Positions 1 through 6,952 of a stretch of 9,719 bases of DNA are shown here, one piece after another. A program made the position numbers and the translations under genes. Within the stretch, counting starts at the first letter, position 1. Every line of letters starts with the position of its first letter. Source of the DNA: Ktedonobacter sp. 13_1_20CM_4_53_11. Its GTDB lineage: Bacteria > Chloroflexota > Ktedonobacteria > Ktedonobacterales > Ktedonobacteraceae. The notes beneath the pieces were generated by a model. That model saw only the letters and a list, made by a program, of their open reading frames with translations, was not told where the DNA came from and made no database searches. The stretch spans positions 1 to 9,719 of the forward strand of contig MNIY01000151.1 in NCBI GenBank assembly GCA_001919995.1, read 5' to 3'.

Positions 1-58
1 CGACATCGTCCTCGTAGACGGTCCCGTTGATAGTCGCACTGATATGATGTTTACTCAT
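1..58 (-). CDS. coxS: [2Fe-2S] small subunit of CO-dehydrogenase-type molybdenum hydroxylase, N-terminal fragment
   Basis: Only the first 19 codons are in the window, reading MSKHHISATINGTVYEDDV before the left edge. This matches the beta-grasp ferredoxin start of CoxS-type subunits (pattern of I-x-x-x-x-N-G-x-x-Y/H). Such subunits carry two [2Fe-2S] clusters that pass electrons from the molybdenum subunit to the FAD subunit. The ATG lies at 56-58, one base after the stop codon of the FAD-subunit gene, and a strong ribosome binding site (AGGAGGGG on the minus strand, about 65-72) sits inside the end of that gene. The order FAD subunit then iron-sulfur subunit is that of coxM-coxS-coxL operons, so the large molybdopterin subunit is expected just beyond the window. 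The family assignment rests mostly on this context plus the short N-terminus. The substrate (CO or another) cannot be told from here. Confidence 0.75.
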   Translation of the reverse strand, partial: MSKHHISATINGTVYEDDV

Positions 59-59
59 G

Positions 60-938
60 CTATTCCCCTCCTCTGGCACGTGCAGATGCTTTGCGTAAAG
101 CTCGTACTGCCAGGGTGCGCACCATAGCGCGTTTATATTCGGCTGGCCCACGTGTATCACTGCTAGGTTGAGCGGCGGTTGCAGCAAGATCAGCCGCTTG
201 GTGAATACTTGCATCATCCAGGGCTTTGCCGAGCAAAAATTGTTCGGCATTTCGCGCCTTGATTGGAGTCGGTCCGACATTCGTTAGTCCAATGCCTGCG
301 TAAGTAATTTGTCCAGCGTTATTCAATCGAACATAAGCAGCTACTCCAGCAATAGCATAATCACCGACCTTGCGCTCGAGCTGAAAATACGCTCCCCCAC
401 TCTGGTCTGTAGGCCCTGGTACGCGAATCTCAGTTAAGATTTCATTAGGGCGAAGCGTAGTCTCAAAGGAACTATCAGTAAAAAACTCATCAATGTGAAT
501 AATACGCTCGGCATCGGGGCCTACAGCTACCACAGATGCACCAAGTGCCAACATAGTAGCAGGATGATTGTTGCCAGGATCGGCATGGGCAAGATTGCCA
601 CCAACTGTGGCCCAATTTCGCACTACGGGATCAGCTATCAAACTCGAGGTATCAAGCAGGATGGGGTAGCGTTCGCGAATGAGGTCGGAGTTTTCTAATT
701 CCGCTTCACGCGTCAGCGCGCCAATGTGTAATGTGTTGTCCGTTTCTTGAATGTACTCCAGGTCAGCAATACGATTAATATCAACCAGTATTGAAGGGGC
801 GGCGAGGCGGAACCGCAAAAGGGGAATGAGGCTTTGACCTCCTGCCAGGATTTTGGCTTCGTCGCCATGTTGTTGCAGCAGGGAGACAGCATCTGAAACG
901 CTGTTCGCTACTACATAATCAAAGGAACCAGGAATCAA
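60..938 (-). CDS. coxM: FAD-binding medium subunit of CO-dehydrogenase / xanthine-dehydrogenase-family enzyme, TTG start
   Basis: This is the flavoprotein subunit of a molybdenum hydroxylase, which takes electrons from the [2Fe-2S] subunit and hands them to quinone or another acceptor. Numbered from the TTG start, AGGQS falls at residues 32-36 and TVGG at 111-114. These are the two FAD-pyrophosphate loops known as AGGHS 32-36 and TIGG 111-114 in Oligotropha CoxM. The segment DPGNNHPATMLALGA follows, typical of the family, and the C-terminal half has the usual CO-dehydrogenase flavoprotein C-terminal domain (QLERKVGDYAIAGVAA). The length of 292 residues is normal. The frame is open further upstream to an ATG at 1040, but those 34 extra residues do not resemble the family, whereas TTG at 936-938 has GGAGGTG five bases upstream. 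The family assignment is firm. The assignment as a true CO dehydrogenase is not, because substrate is set by the large subunit outside the window. Confidence 0.9.
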   Translation of the reverse strand: MIPGSFDYVVANSVSDAVSLLQQHGDEAKILAGGQSLIPLLRFRLAAPSILVDINRIADLEYIQETDNTLHIGALTREAELENSDLIRERYPILLDTSSLIADPVVRNWATVGGNLAHADPGNNHPATMLALGASVVAVGPDAERIIHIDEFFTDSSFETTLRPNEILTEIRVPGPTDQSGGAYFQLERKVGDYAIAGVAAYVRLNNAGQITYAGIGLTNVGPTPIKARNAEQFLLGKALDDASIHQAADLAATAAQPSSDTRGPAEYKRAMVRTLAVRALRKASARARGGE

Positions 939-943
939 ATTTT

Positions 944-950
944 CACCTCC
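944..950 (-). promoter_or_regulatory. Ribosome binding site deciding the TTG start of coxM
   Basis: On the minus strand the sequence GGAGGTG is followed by five bases and then TTG at 938-936. No comparable site precedes the in-frame ATG at 1040. The start chosen this way puts both FAD-binding loops at the residue numbers known for CoxM. Confidence 0.8.
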
Positions 951-1053
951 ATCAAATTGCCGTAAACGCGCATATCCCTGCGCTTCATCTGAAAAATACG
1001 TCAGACCATAGGGAGGAAAGCTCTGTAGAGCGTGCAACACTCCAACATAAACC

Positions 1054-1083
1054 AGTATAATCCTCTGTTGCCCTCGTTGTTAC
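1054..1083 (-). promoter_or_regulatory. Possible promoter for the coxM-coxS operon
   Basis: On the minus strand TATACT (1059-1054) is a good -10 element. Eighteen bases upstream lies GTAACA (1083-1078), which matches four of six consensus -35 positions. It lies between the response-regulator stop (1125) and the TTG start of coxM (938), giving a leader of roughly 110 bases. The element is weak, and the assignment is by eye only. Confidence 0.35.
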
Positions 1084-1099
1084 CTCCAAAAGGAGGTAA
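1080..1099. repeat. Inverted repeat TTACCTCC / GGAGGTAA between response regulator and coxM
   Basis: Two perfect 8-base arms (1080-1087 and 1092-1099) are separated by AAAA. A third copy of the right half-site, GGAGGTA, lies at 1116-1122, 24 bases from its counterpart. The repeat covers the putative -35 of the cox promoter, which suits an operator. It could also form a short hairpin after the response-regulator gene, but there is no T-run on the minus strand to make it a normal terminator. Confidence 0.55.
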
Positions 1100-1124
1100 T
1101 CTGCGACATACGAATGGAGGTAGG

Positions 1125-1763
1125 TTAGAGCCATCCCTGTTTGACGGCAACCATCACGGCCTCGGTACGGTTTTTCACGCCCAGTCGGTGGAGAATCTCC
1201 TGTACATAACCCTTGACGGTGTTTTCGCTGAGGTAGAGCTGGGTGCCAATTTCACGGCTGGACAGTCCCTGGGCAACCAGGCGCAGAATGACGATCTGTT
1301 GTGAACTGAGTGGCTCTGTTAATGGTTCTTCTTTTTGCAGGGGAACGCGACGAAGCTGAGCCAGGACAGCCACCGCAGCTTTGGTATCAATGGCGGCTTC
1401 ACCGCGTGCTACAGCCCGGATAGCACGTTTGAGGTCAAATCGCTCAACATCTTTGAGGATGAATCCTTTGGCACCGGCCTGTATGCATTGCGCTATGAGT
1501 TGCTCATCAGTATAGGAAGTCAAGATAATGATGGCGGTCTCAGGGTACTGTTCCGTAACAATTCGGCAGGCCTCGATCCCACTTACACCTGGCAATCGTA
1601 CATCGAGCAATGCTATTTCTGGCCGTAGACGTTCTATCAACTCGAGTGCCTGCTCCGCATTGGCCGCCTCGCCAACAATGGAAAAATCAGGTTCGGTCAC
1701 AAGTATAGCCTTGAGTCCTTCACGCACCATCTCATGATCATCGATGATTACCAGGCGAATCAT
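1125..1763 (-). CDS. NarL/FixJ-family response regulator
   Basis: A cytoplasmic transcription factor of 212 residues, activated by phosphotransfer. The receiver domain (about 1-120) has the acidic pocket D8-D9, the phosphoacceptor D54 (LLDVRLPG), the switch threonine T82 (ILTSY) and lysine K104 (FILKD). A LuxR-type helix-turn-helix occupies about 150-210 (LSSQQIVILRLVAQGLSSREI, then SENTVKGYVQEILHRLGVKNRTEAV). All key residues are present, so it should be functional. The ATG overlaps the stop of the upstream kinase gene by four bases (ATGA) and has only a poor ribosome binding site of its own, which points to translational coupling and to the neighbouring kinase as partner. The next gene downstream in the same direction is the FAD subunit of a molybdenum hydroxylase, a possible target. 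The regulon itself cannot be read from the sequence. Confidence 0.95.
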   Translation of the reverse strand: MIRLVIIDDHEMVREGLKAILVTEPDFSIVGEAANAEQALELIERLRPEIALLDVRLPGVSGIEACRIVTEQYPETAIIILTSYTDEQLIAQCIQAGAKGFILKDVERFDLKRAIRAVARGEAAIDTKAAVAVLAQLRRVPLQKEEPLTEPLSSQQIVILRLVAQGLSSREIGTQLYLSENTVKGYVQEILHRLGVKNRTEAVMVAVKQGWL

Positions 1764-3118
1764 AGAGGCACCACCGCTTTTACGATTAACCCACCCTCCT
1801 CGCCATTCGCCAGCGAAAATTGGCCATCCAGTTCTTCAAGACGATTACGCATACCCTTGAGGCCGAGGTGTGTTGCGTTGCCCCGATAGGTTCGAAGAAC
1901 TTGCTGAGAGAGTCCAATGCCATTGTCCTGTACCACCAGCATTGCCTGTTCACTGGTTACTTGTAGGGTAACAATCACAATCGTTGCCTGCGCATGGCGT
2001 CGCACATTCGAGAGGGCTTCCTGGGCAATAGTGAGCAGAGCACTTTCAATACGCGCGGGTAGAGGTACTGCAAGCTCTGACACCACCAGGTCAGCCTCGA
2101 TAGAAGTGGCTTCCCGCAAATCACGAATCAGTGTGTACAGCACACTGACCAGGCCACCCTCTTGCAATTCGGTCATAGAGAGGGCAAAGATGGCATCGCG
2201 TACCTGTGCCGTTCCTAGGGAGGCGAGCTGTTTTACCGAACGCAATGGGTGAATTAAAGCCGTTTCAGGGGGTAATTGCCCTATCACCCAATCAGCTTTT
2301 AGACCAATGGTAAAGAGCGTTTGCTGCACACGATCATGCAATTCTTGAGCGATACGACTGCGGTCATCTGCGAGCATCTGGCGCTTCTGTGCCTCTGTAA
2401 GTTCATGGTGTAACATACGCATATCAGTAGCATACTTGCTTAATTCCTGATTGCGCCGCTCCAATTCGGCGGTACGCTCTTTGACTTCACGCTCCAGTTG
2501 GGCAGCATACTGCTCCATTGCCTGGCGCTCCCGGGCAATGAGTTGTGCATTATGTATTGTGACTGCGGCCTGCGCACTGAGCGCTTCGATCAGTTCAACA
2601 TGACGAGTACTAAAGCGATATGGTCGCCTATCACCGATCAGAAAAGCTCCCAGAATCGATCCCTCGCGCGTTCGCAGTTGAACTCCGAGAAAGCTCCGTA
2701 CAGGAATATGCCCGCTGGGCACACCGACATAGCGCCGGTCTTCAAGTACATCATCGACGACGATTGATGAACCTTCCCAGAACACAGGATGTAGCAATCC
2801 AATACCTTCGACCGGCCCAAGATGCCGAAAATGTTTCTCGATGGCCGGAGTTGCACCAGAGATGGCGGCCAGATTAAAAATAACTTTATGCGCATCTTGC
2901 TGTGCATTTTTCCCATCAATTTCAGGAATGAGGAAAAATGCTGCATATTGGGCGGCGGTAACACGACGGGCAGCATCTGTGATCATCTGCAATAACTTTT
3001 GCAGATCAAACTCAGAAGTAAGGGCAATTGCTATGCGATTCAACTGCTCAAGTTCATCCGCCTGTATTTGCAGATTTCCACTTAGCTGTGCGCGACTTTC
3101 TTCAATGTTCTGAGCCAT
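1760..3118 (-). CDS. Soluble GAF-domain sensor histidine kinase (NarL-type, HisKA_3)
   Basis: A 452-residue kinase, the partner of the overlapping response regulator. In order: a short N-terminal helix (about 15-35); a GAF sensor domain (about 38-192, with LGVQLRTREGSILGAFLIGDR as its conserved core); a coiled coil (about 195-250, rich in E, Q, R and K); a HisKA_3 dimerisation segment with the phosphorylated histidine H261 in AQELHDRVQQ; and an HATPase domain with N371 (QEALSNVRRHA), DNGIGL at 398-403 and GLKGMRNR at 419-426. No membrane segment or signal peptide is visible, so it should sense an intracellular signal, perhaps a small ligand or a redox or gas cue bound by the GAF domain. No heme or iron-sulfur ligand set can be recognised with confidence. 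The ATG at 3118 follows a GGGGA element about 11 bases upstream. The gap to the preceding methyltransferase gene is 93 bases and has no clear terminator. Confidence 0.95.
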   Translation of the reverse strand: MAQNIEESRAQLSGNLQIQADELEQLNRIAIALTSEFDLQKLLQMITDAARRVTAAQYAAFFLIPEIDGKNAQQDAHKVIFNLAAISGATPAIEKHFRHLGPVEGIGLLHPVFWEGSSIVVDDVLEDRRYVGVPSGHIPVRSFLGVQLRTREGSILGAFLIGDRRPYRFSTRHVELIEALSAQAAVTIHNAQLIARERQAMEQYAAQLEREVKERTAELERRNQELSKYATDMRMLHHELTEAQKRQMLADDRSRIAQELHDRVQQTLFTIGLKADWVIGQLPPETALIHPLRSVKQLASLGTAQVRDAIFALSMTELQEGGLVSVLYTLIRDLREATSIEADLVVSELAVPLPARIESALLTIAQEALSNVRRHAQATIVIVTLQVTSEQAMLVVQDNGIGLSQQVLRTYRGNATHLGLKGMRNRLEELDGQFSLANGEEGGLIVKAVVPL

Positions 3119-3211
3119 ACAGCAAATTCCCCATCATTAATACTCCCCATTGAGCAGAGACAGTATTACAAGTATATCACGCCTGGCATCTACTTTTACC
3201 CAAAATAACGT

Positions 3212-4417
3212 CTATCCAACTCTACAATAAACGGCCTTCAGATAAACTGTTTCAGGCATCACCAGGTTGATGGGATGGTCTGCGCCATGCGTGTAGCTTT
3301 CCAATAACTGCACAGGCCGCCGCAGGTGTCGCGCTACCTGCGATAGCGTCCCAAGCAGATCATCCATGCCTACTACTCCTGAGCACGAACATGTAAGCAG
3401 GATACCGCCCGGTCGCAATACCTGTATTCCAAGCATATTCAGGCGCCGGTAGGCTTTCAACGCTTGTGAACGCGCAGCTTGTGTTTTGGCGAAGGCAGGC
3501 GGATCAAGTACAACAACATCGAACTGCTCGCCATGTTGTTGTGCCTCTTCCAGGTAGTCAAACACATCGGCGACAAGAAAAGCATGAGCGTCAGGATCAA
3601 GCCCATTGAGTACAAAGTGACTGCGTGCCATGTCGATCGCGGACGCTGAGATATCGACACTGGTAACTGTGGTTGTATCACCATTCAGCGCGGCATAGAC
3701 GGAGAAGCCACCAGTATAACTGAAGCAGTTCAGAACCCGCTTGTTCCGGGCATATTTCCGTAGAGCCTCGCGTTTATCACGTTGATCAAGGAAGAAACCC
3801 GTTTTCTGACCATGCCAGGGGTCAATGATAAACTGCACGCCATTTTCTTGTACTGTTACATGATCGGGGACGATGCCGGCTGCCACTACAGGCTCCTCTA
3901 GCTCCAGACCTTCTCGTCGACGTGACTGGCCCTCGTTGCGAAACAGCATCCCCGCTGCCCCCGTTTCCTCCATGAACGCATCGATTAATAGAGGGCGCAG
4001 TCTATCCATGCCAGCGGTGTGAATCTGTGCAACTAAAATATCGGCATAGCGATCTACAACCAACCCCGGTAACCCATCTCCCTCTGAGTGAATGAGTCGG
4101 TAGGTATTGGTTCGGTCAGCATCGAATATCTGCCTCAACTCGATTGCGCTGCGGATACGCCTGCGTAAAAACTCACGATCTATAGCTTCCTCAATATCGT
4201 TCGTCAGAATACGAATAGCGATATCCGTGTGCGGGTTATAGTACCCTCGAGCAACAAACTTTCCGGTTGATGACTTGACATCAACCAGCCCACCTGGCTC
4301 TATCCAGTGGGGAGGTTGTTGGAGTGCTCCCGAGAAGATCCAGAGGTGCCCGCTCTGCAGGCTTTCTTCCCGGTGAGGTTTTAGACTGGCGCTTGGGTAA
4401 TGAACCGACGATGACAC
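3212..4417 (-). CDS. rlmI: RlmI-type 23S rRNA (cytosine-5) methyltransferase with PUA domain
   Basis: A SAM-dependent RNA methyltransferase of 401 residues, close to the 396 of E. coli RlmI, which makes m5C1962 in 23S rRNA. A PUA RNA-binding domain is at the N-terminus (about 10-90, with HREESLQSGHLWIFSGAL). The conserved GQKTGFFLDQRDKR is at 203-216. The catalytic fold carries motif I VLNCFSYTGGFS (228-239), DPPAF (305-309) and the CSCS cysteine motif (343-346), which supplies the catalytic cysteine of the COG1092 family. The start is GTG at 4415-4417 with a weak GAAAGAG site upstream; no better in-frame ATG precedes it. It lies alone between the GH15 terminator and the kinase gene, all in one direction. 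Membership of the family is firm, but the exact modified base is inferred from E. coli. Confidence 0.92.
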   Translation of the reverse strand: MSSSVHYPSASLKPHREESLQSGHLWIFSGALQQPPHWIEPGGLVDVKSSTGKFVARGYYNPHTDIAIRILTNDIEEAIDREFLRRRIRSAIELRQIFDADRTNTYRLIHSEGDGLPGLVVDRYADILVAQIHTAGMDRLRPLLIDAFMEETGAAGMLFRNEGQSRRREGLELEEPVVAAGIVPDHVTVQENGVQFIIDPWHGQKTGFFLDQRDKREALRKYARNKRVLNCFSYTGGFSVYAALNGDTTTVTSVDISASAIDMARSHFVLNGLDPDAHAFLVADVFDYLEEAQQHGEQFDVVVLDPPAFAKTQAARSQALKAYRRLNMLGIQVLRPGGILLTCSCSGVVGMDDLLGTLSQVARHLRRPVQLLESYTHGADHPINLVMPETVYLKAVYCRVG

Positions 4418-4448
4418 AATAAACTCTTTCTGCGCTCATATGCTACTG

Positions 4449-4475
4449 GTATTATTGCACAAAACCAGGAGACAA
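4449..4475 (-). promoter_or_regulatory. Possible promoter of the rlmI-like gene
   Basis: On the minus strand TTGTCT (4475-4470) and TAATAC (4454-4449) are separated by 15 bases. They lie just downstream of the GH15 terminator and about 30 bases upstream of the GTG start. The hexamers are good but the spacing is shorter than the usual 17. Confidence 0.35.
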
Positions 4476-4492
4476 TGCTTACACCATCCACC

Positions 4493-4540
4493 AGAAAACA
4501 AAGGCAGGGCGAATGATCATTCGCCCTGCCTTTGTTTTCT
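4493..4540 (-). terminator. Perfect 48-base palindromic terminator after the GH15 gene
   Basis: Every base from 4493 to 4540 pairs with its mirror position. The arm has an A-rich end (AGAAAACAAA), a GC-rich core (GGCAGGGCG) and AATGA at the centre. On the minus strand the 3' arm ends in TTTGTTTTCT, a usable T-tract. It lies 26 bases after the GH15 stop codon and upstream of the next gene, so it should insulate the two. Because it is symmetrical it could stop transcription from either side. Confidence 0.9.
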
Positions 4541-4566
4541 AGTATAACCTCTACCTCACCGCTCAC

Positions 4567-6567
4567 TTAACTATTTCCAGGTGCACCGGCGTGAAGCTTA
4601 ATCGCGGCAATAACAGGATCCGTGTGGTGTTCTGACATCCGCCTCTCGGCCTTCTGCAGGTTGATCGCGCTATTGATGAGCGCGATATGGGTAAAAGCCT
4701 GCGGGTAGTTCCCTAAAGCGATTTGATTTTGTGAATCGATCTCCTCAGAAAACAAGCCAAGCCGCCCGGCGTAGGACAACAACCGCTCAAAAAGTGACCT
4801 GGCTTCGTCTACTCGTCCCTGCATCGCGAGGTTATCTACCAGCCAGAAGGTGCAAATGGAAAAAGTCCCCTCTGAACCTTCCAGGCCATCCTCTGAGAGG
4901 TAGCGATAGACGAACCCGTTCTCATCTGTCAATCGCTCAATGGTGCGATCAACTGTTGAGCGCATGCGTGGATCATCAGTAGGAATGAAGCCAACAAGCG
5001 GTAGTAGCAGGTTCGAAGCATCGAGCCCTTCATCGTCATACGCTTGCGTGAAAGTTCCCAGAGAGGTATTGTACCCGTGTGATAGGATATCGGCGCGAAT
5101 CTGGTCACGCACTATATACCAGCGCGGTAAATCAGCCTCCAAATTGAGTTGTTTAGCCGCGCGAATACCCCTGTCCAGTGCGACCCAGCACATGACCTTG
5201 GAATAGACGAAGTGGCGCAGGCCCCCTCGAACTTCCCAGATGCCACTGTCTGGCTCGTGCCAATGCTCACAAACATGTTCTACAAATGTTCTCATCATCG
5301 CCCATAAGGCGCCATCAAGCGTCTCTCCATAACGTTCAAAGCCCCCCTGGCGGCGATAGAGATGGATGCAGTCCAGCACTTCACCAAAAACATCGAGTTG
5401 CTTCTGGCTTGCCGCGCCATTGCCAATCCGCACAGGACTCGTATCGCAGTAGCCGCTGAGATGTGTCAATACCTGCTCAGTCAGGTCACGTTCACCTCGT
5501 ATACCATACATGATTTGCAGGTCTTCACCGTCTACGTACGAGAGACGGCGTAACCAGTGGGTGAATGCACGCGCCTCCTCAGTAAAACCGAGCACATTCA
5601 AGGCGTAGAGCGTAAAAGTGGCATCGCGCAACCAGGTATACCGGTAATCCCAGTTACGTGTCCCTCCAAGATCCTCTGGAAGAGAAGCAGTCGGAGCAGC
5701 AACGATAGCGCCAGTTGGAGCATAGGTCATCATCTTGAGCGTGAGCGCGCTCCGCTCTACTACGTCAGCATAGGGGCCATAGTAGTTGCAACCTTTAACC
5801 CACTTACGCCAGCAGTGTAACGTATGCGCCAGTTCAAAATCAAAATTGCGTTGCTGTAATTCATACTCCACGAGACGACGAGCCGCTTGCAAGCTGCGCC
5901 CCACTCCGACGGCAAAAAGGACGTTTTCCCCCTCACGCAGCGTTATTTGCACAATAATTGACGGATGTCCATCCGTCTCATCCTGCTCGACACGCACGTT
6001 GAACGAGGAAACACGATATGCTCCCACGATTGCCAGGCCTACATACTGATTCCCTCCAGCGATGACCGCTCCGATGTTATCCTCAGCCATGAACACTTCA
6101 CTGGGTGAGGCTGCATAGTTGGGACTGACTTTGAGCGTCATCGTGACGGGAAGTTCACCATGCGTACATTCCACGCTGCGCACCAGGCAATGGCAAGAGC
6201 CATCCTCACGTGTCCAGGTATTATTATTCATTCCCCGGTAAGGCCAGGCGCTCAATGTCTCTACTGGCATGAAATCGGTGAGTACTATTTCGCCAGCGAT
6301 ACTCGCAAACCTGGTCTGCAGTACATTACTGCTCCGCAAGTAGCGCTGAGAGCCTGGAATGGACTCGTCGGTTGGCGCTATTTTGAAGTAGCCCCCCCGT
6401 TCAGCATCAAGCAGGCGACAGAACAGGGCCGGACTATCAAAATCTGGTAGACAGCCCCAGTCCACAGAACCATCAGGGCTTATAAGGACTACTGAATGAC
6501 AGTCCCCGATGACTCCATAAGAATTGATTGGTTGATAATTGCTAAGATTTTGTTTCATCCCAGCCAC
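4567..6567 (-). CDS. Glycoside hydrolase family 15 protein (glucoamylase / trehalase-like)
   Basis: A 666-residue inverting alpha-glucosidase-type enzyme. Members of this bacterial branch hydrolyse trehalose or short alpha-glucans. The N-terminal GH15 beta-sandwich starts with INSYGVIGDCHSVVLISPDG followed by VDWGCLPDFDSP. The (alpha/alpha)6 catalytic domain begins near residue 270, with RNWDYRYTWLRDA at 304-316. The proposed general acid is E445 in GIWEVRG, and the proposed general base is E608 or E609 in LFSEEID, followed by NYPQAFTHIALINSA. There is no signal peptide or membrane segment, so it is cytoplasmic. This fits turnover of an internal sugar such as trehalose, but the substrate cannot be assigned from sequence alone. 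The start may be GTG at 6565-6567 or ATG at 6556-6558, three codons later; AAAGGGG at 6576-6570 is two bases from the first and 11 from the second. The gene appears intact and is followed by a strong terminator. Confidence 0.93.
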   Translation of the reverse strand: MAGMKQNLSNYQPINSYGVIGDCHSVVLISPDGSVDWGCLPDFDSPALFCRLLDAERGGYFKIAPTDESIPGSQRYLRSSNVLQTRFASIAGEIVLTDFMPVETLSAWPYRGMNNNTWTREDGSCHCLVRSVECTHGELPVTMTLKVSPNYAASPSEVFMAEDNIGAVIAGGNQYVGLAIVGAYRVSSFNVRVEQDETDGHPSIIVQITLREGENVLFAVGVGRSLQAARRLVEYELQQRNFDFELAHTLHCWRKWVKGCNYYGPYADVVERSALTLKMMTYAPTGAIVAAPTASLPEDLGGTRNWDYRYTWLRDATFTLYALNVLGFTEEARAFTHWLRRLSYVDGEDLQIMYGIRGERDLTEQVLTHLSGYCDTSPVRIGNGAASQKQLDVFGEVLDCIHLYRRQGGFERYGETLDGALWAMMRTFVEHVCEHWHEPDSGIWEVRGGLRHFVYSKVMCWVALDRGIRAAKQLNLEADLPRWYIVRDQIRADILSHGYNTSLGTFTQAYDDEGLDASNLLLPLVGFIPTDDPRMRSTVDRTIERLTDENGFVYRYLSEDGLEGSEGTFSICTFWLVDNLAMQGRVDEARSLFERLLSYAGRLGLFSEEIDSQNQIALGNYPQAFTHIALINSAINLQKAERRMSEHHTDPVIAAIKLHAGAPGNS

Positions 6568-6608
6568 ATCCCCTTTGAATGCGTATAAGTTCTGTAAAAA
6601 AAATTAAT

Positions 6609-6629
6609 GGAACCATAAGGTTCCTTATG
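6609..6629. repeat. Overlapping inverted repeats upstream of the GH15 gene (operator candidate)
   Basis: GGAACC (6609-6614) and GGTTCC (6619-6624) are inverted with a four-base spacer. CATAAGG (6614-6620) and CCTTATG (6623-6629) form a second inverted repeat that shares bases with the first. The site lies 42 bases upstream of the GH15 start, a plausible place for a regulator of that gene. No clear -35/-10 pair is visible on the minus strand, so the position relative to the promoter is unknown. Confidence 0.5.
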
Positions 6630-6855
6630 TCAGAATAGGACGGAAGAGATTGCAAAACAGTAACAAGTCATTAGTACTATCCCATCTGGGTAGTGTCCGA
6701 TTCAGACCTTCTAGTATTTAGAACAATATTTCCCTGCATATTATTTTCCTGGACACGGGTAGAACCCGCGTGTTAAGCTAACTCTGTTAAAGTATCTTAT
6801 ATACAACTTTGTACGTTTTAAGGATACACCTTCCAGGCGTACTGTTCATTAACAC

Positions 6856-6878
6856 AGTTCACTTTTTGAATGTGAACT
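6856..6878. repeat. Inverted repeat AGTTCAC-N9-GTGAACT next to the 52-codon gene promoter
   Basis: Two perfect 7-base arms, 6856-6862 and 6872-6878, are separated by nine bases. The centre-to-centre distance of 16 bases suits a dimeric regulator on successive faces of the helix. The site ends immediately upstream of the expected -35 region of the plus-strand promoter, which would suit an activator, and far from the GH15 start. Confidence 0.45.
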
Positions 6879-6899
6879 TTTCGCTATTTCGGCGGAATC

Positions 6900-6908
6900 T
6901 GCTATAGT
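6900..6908 (+). promoter_or_regulatory. Extended -10 promoter for the 52-codon gene
   Basis: TGCTATAGT is an extended -10 element (TGn followed by TATAGT at 6903-6908). The -35 region near 6880 is poor (TTCGCT), which is common for extended -10 promoters. Transcription would begin near 6915, leaving a leader of about 40 bases that carries the strong ribosome binding site. Confidence 0.5.
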
Positions 6909-6941
6909 AAACAGTATCGTCTAGTGCAATTGAACGTTTCC

Positions 6942-6950
6942 AAAGGAGGA
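6942..6950 (+). promoter_or_regulatory. Strong ribosome binding site of the 52-codon gene
   Basis: AAAGGAGGA is a near-perfect Shine-Dalgarno sequence. The GGAGG core ends three bases before the ATG at 6953. It is the strongest such site in the window and is the main reason to believe the short gene. Confidence 0.8.
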
Positions 6951-6952
6951 AA

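Larger units (their letters stand above)
6568..6952. other. Divergent intergenic region with many inverted repeats
   Basis: This 385-base AT-rich stretch separates the minus-strand GH15 gene from the plus-strand 52-codon gene. I see no convincing coding frame, tRNA or known riboswitch. It holds five separate inverted-repeat sites: two overlapping repeats at 6609-6629 (GGAACC/GGTTCC and CATAAGG/CCTTATG); a bulged hairpin at 6676-6694; a hairpin at 6753-6773 (ACAC-GGGT paired with ACCC-GC-GTGT); a hairpin at 6792-6827 with TACAA/TTGTA near its tip; and AGTTCAC/GTGAACT at 6856-6878. TGTTAA occurs twice, 14 bases apart (6771 and 6785). Some of these are probably operators for the two divergent promoters. 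A structured RNA is the alternative. Confidence 0.6.

Noticed and set aside
939..1040. N-terminal extension of the FAD-subunit frame to an ATG at 1040
   Set aside because: The 34 residues do not resemble any CoxM start, and the ribosome binding site and motif numbering favour the TTG at 938.
2638..2976. 112-codon minus-strand frame inside the kinase gene
   Set aside because: It overlaps the GAF-domain coding sequence in another frame and has no ribosome binding site; it is a shadow.
4381..4566. 61-codon minus-strand frame
   Set aside because: It runs through the perfect palindromic terminator and overlaps the start of the methyltransferase gene in another frame; it has no ribosome binding site or family resemblance.
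6753..6773. Hairpin that might be part of a tRNA or known riboswitch
   Set aside because: No T-arm consensus, anticodon arm or recognised riboswitch core is present nearby; left as a plain hairpin in the intergenic region.
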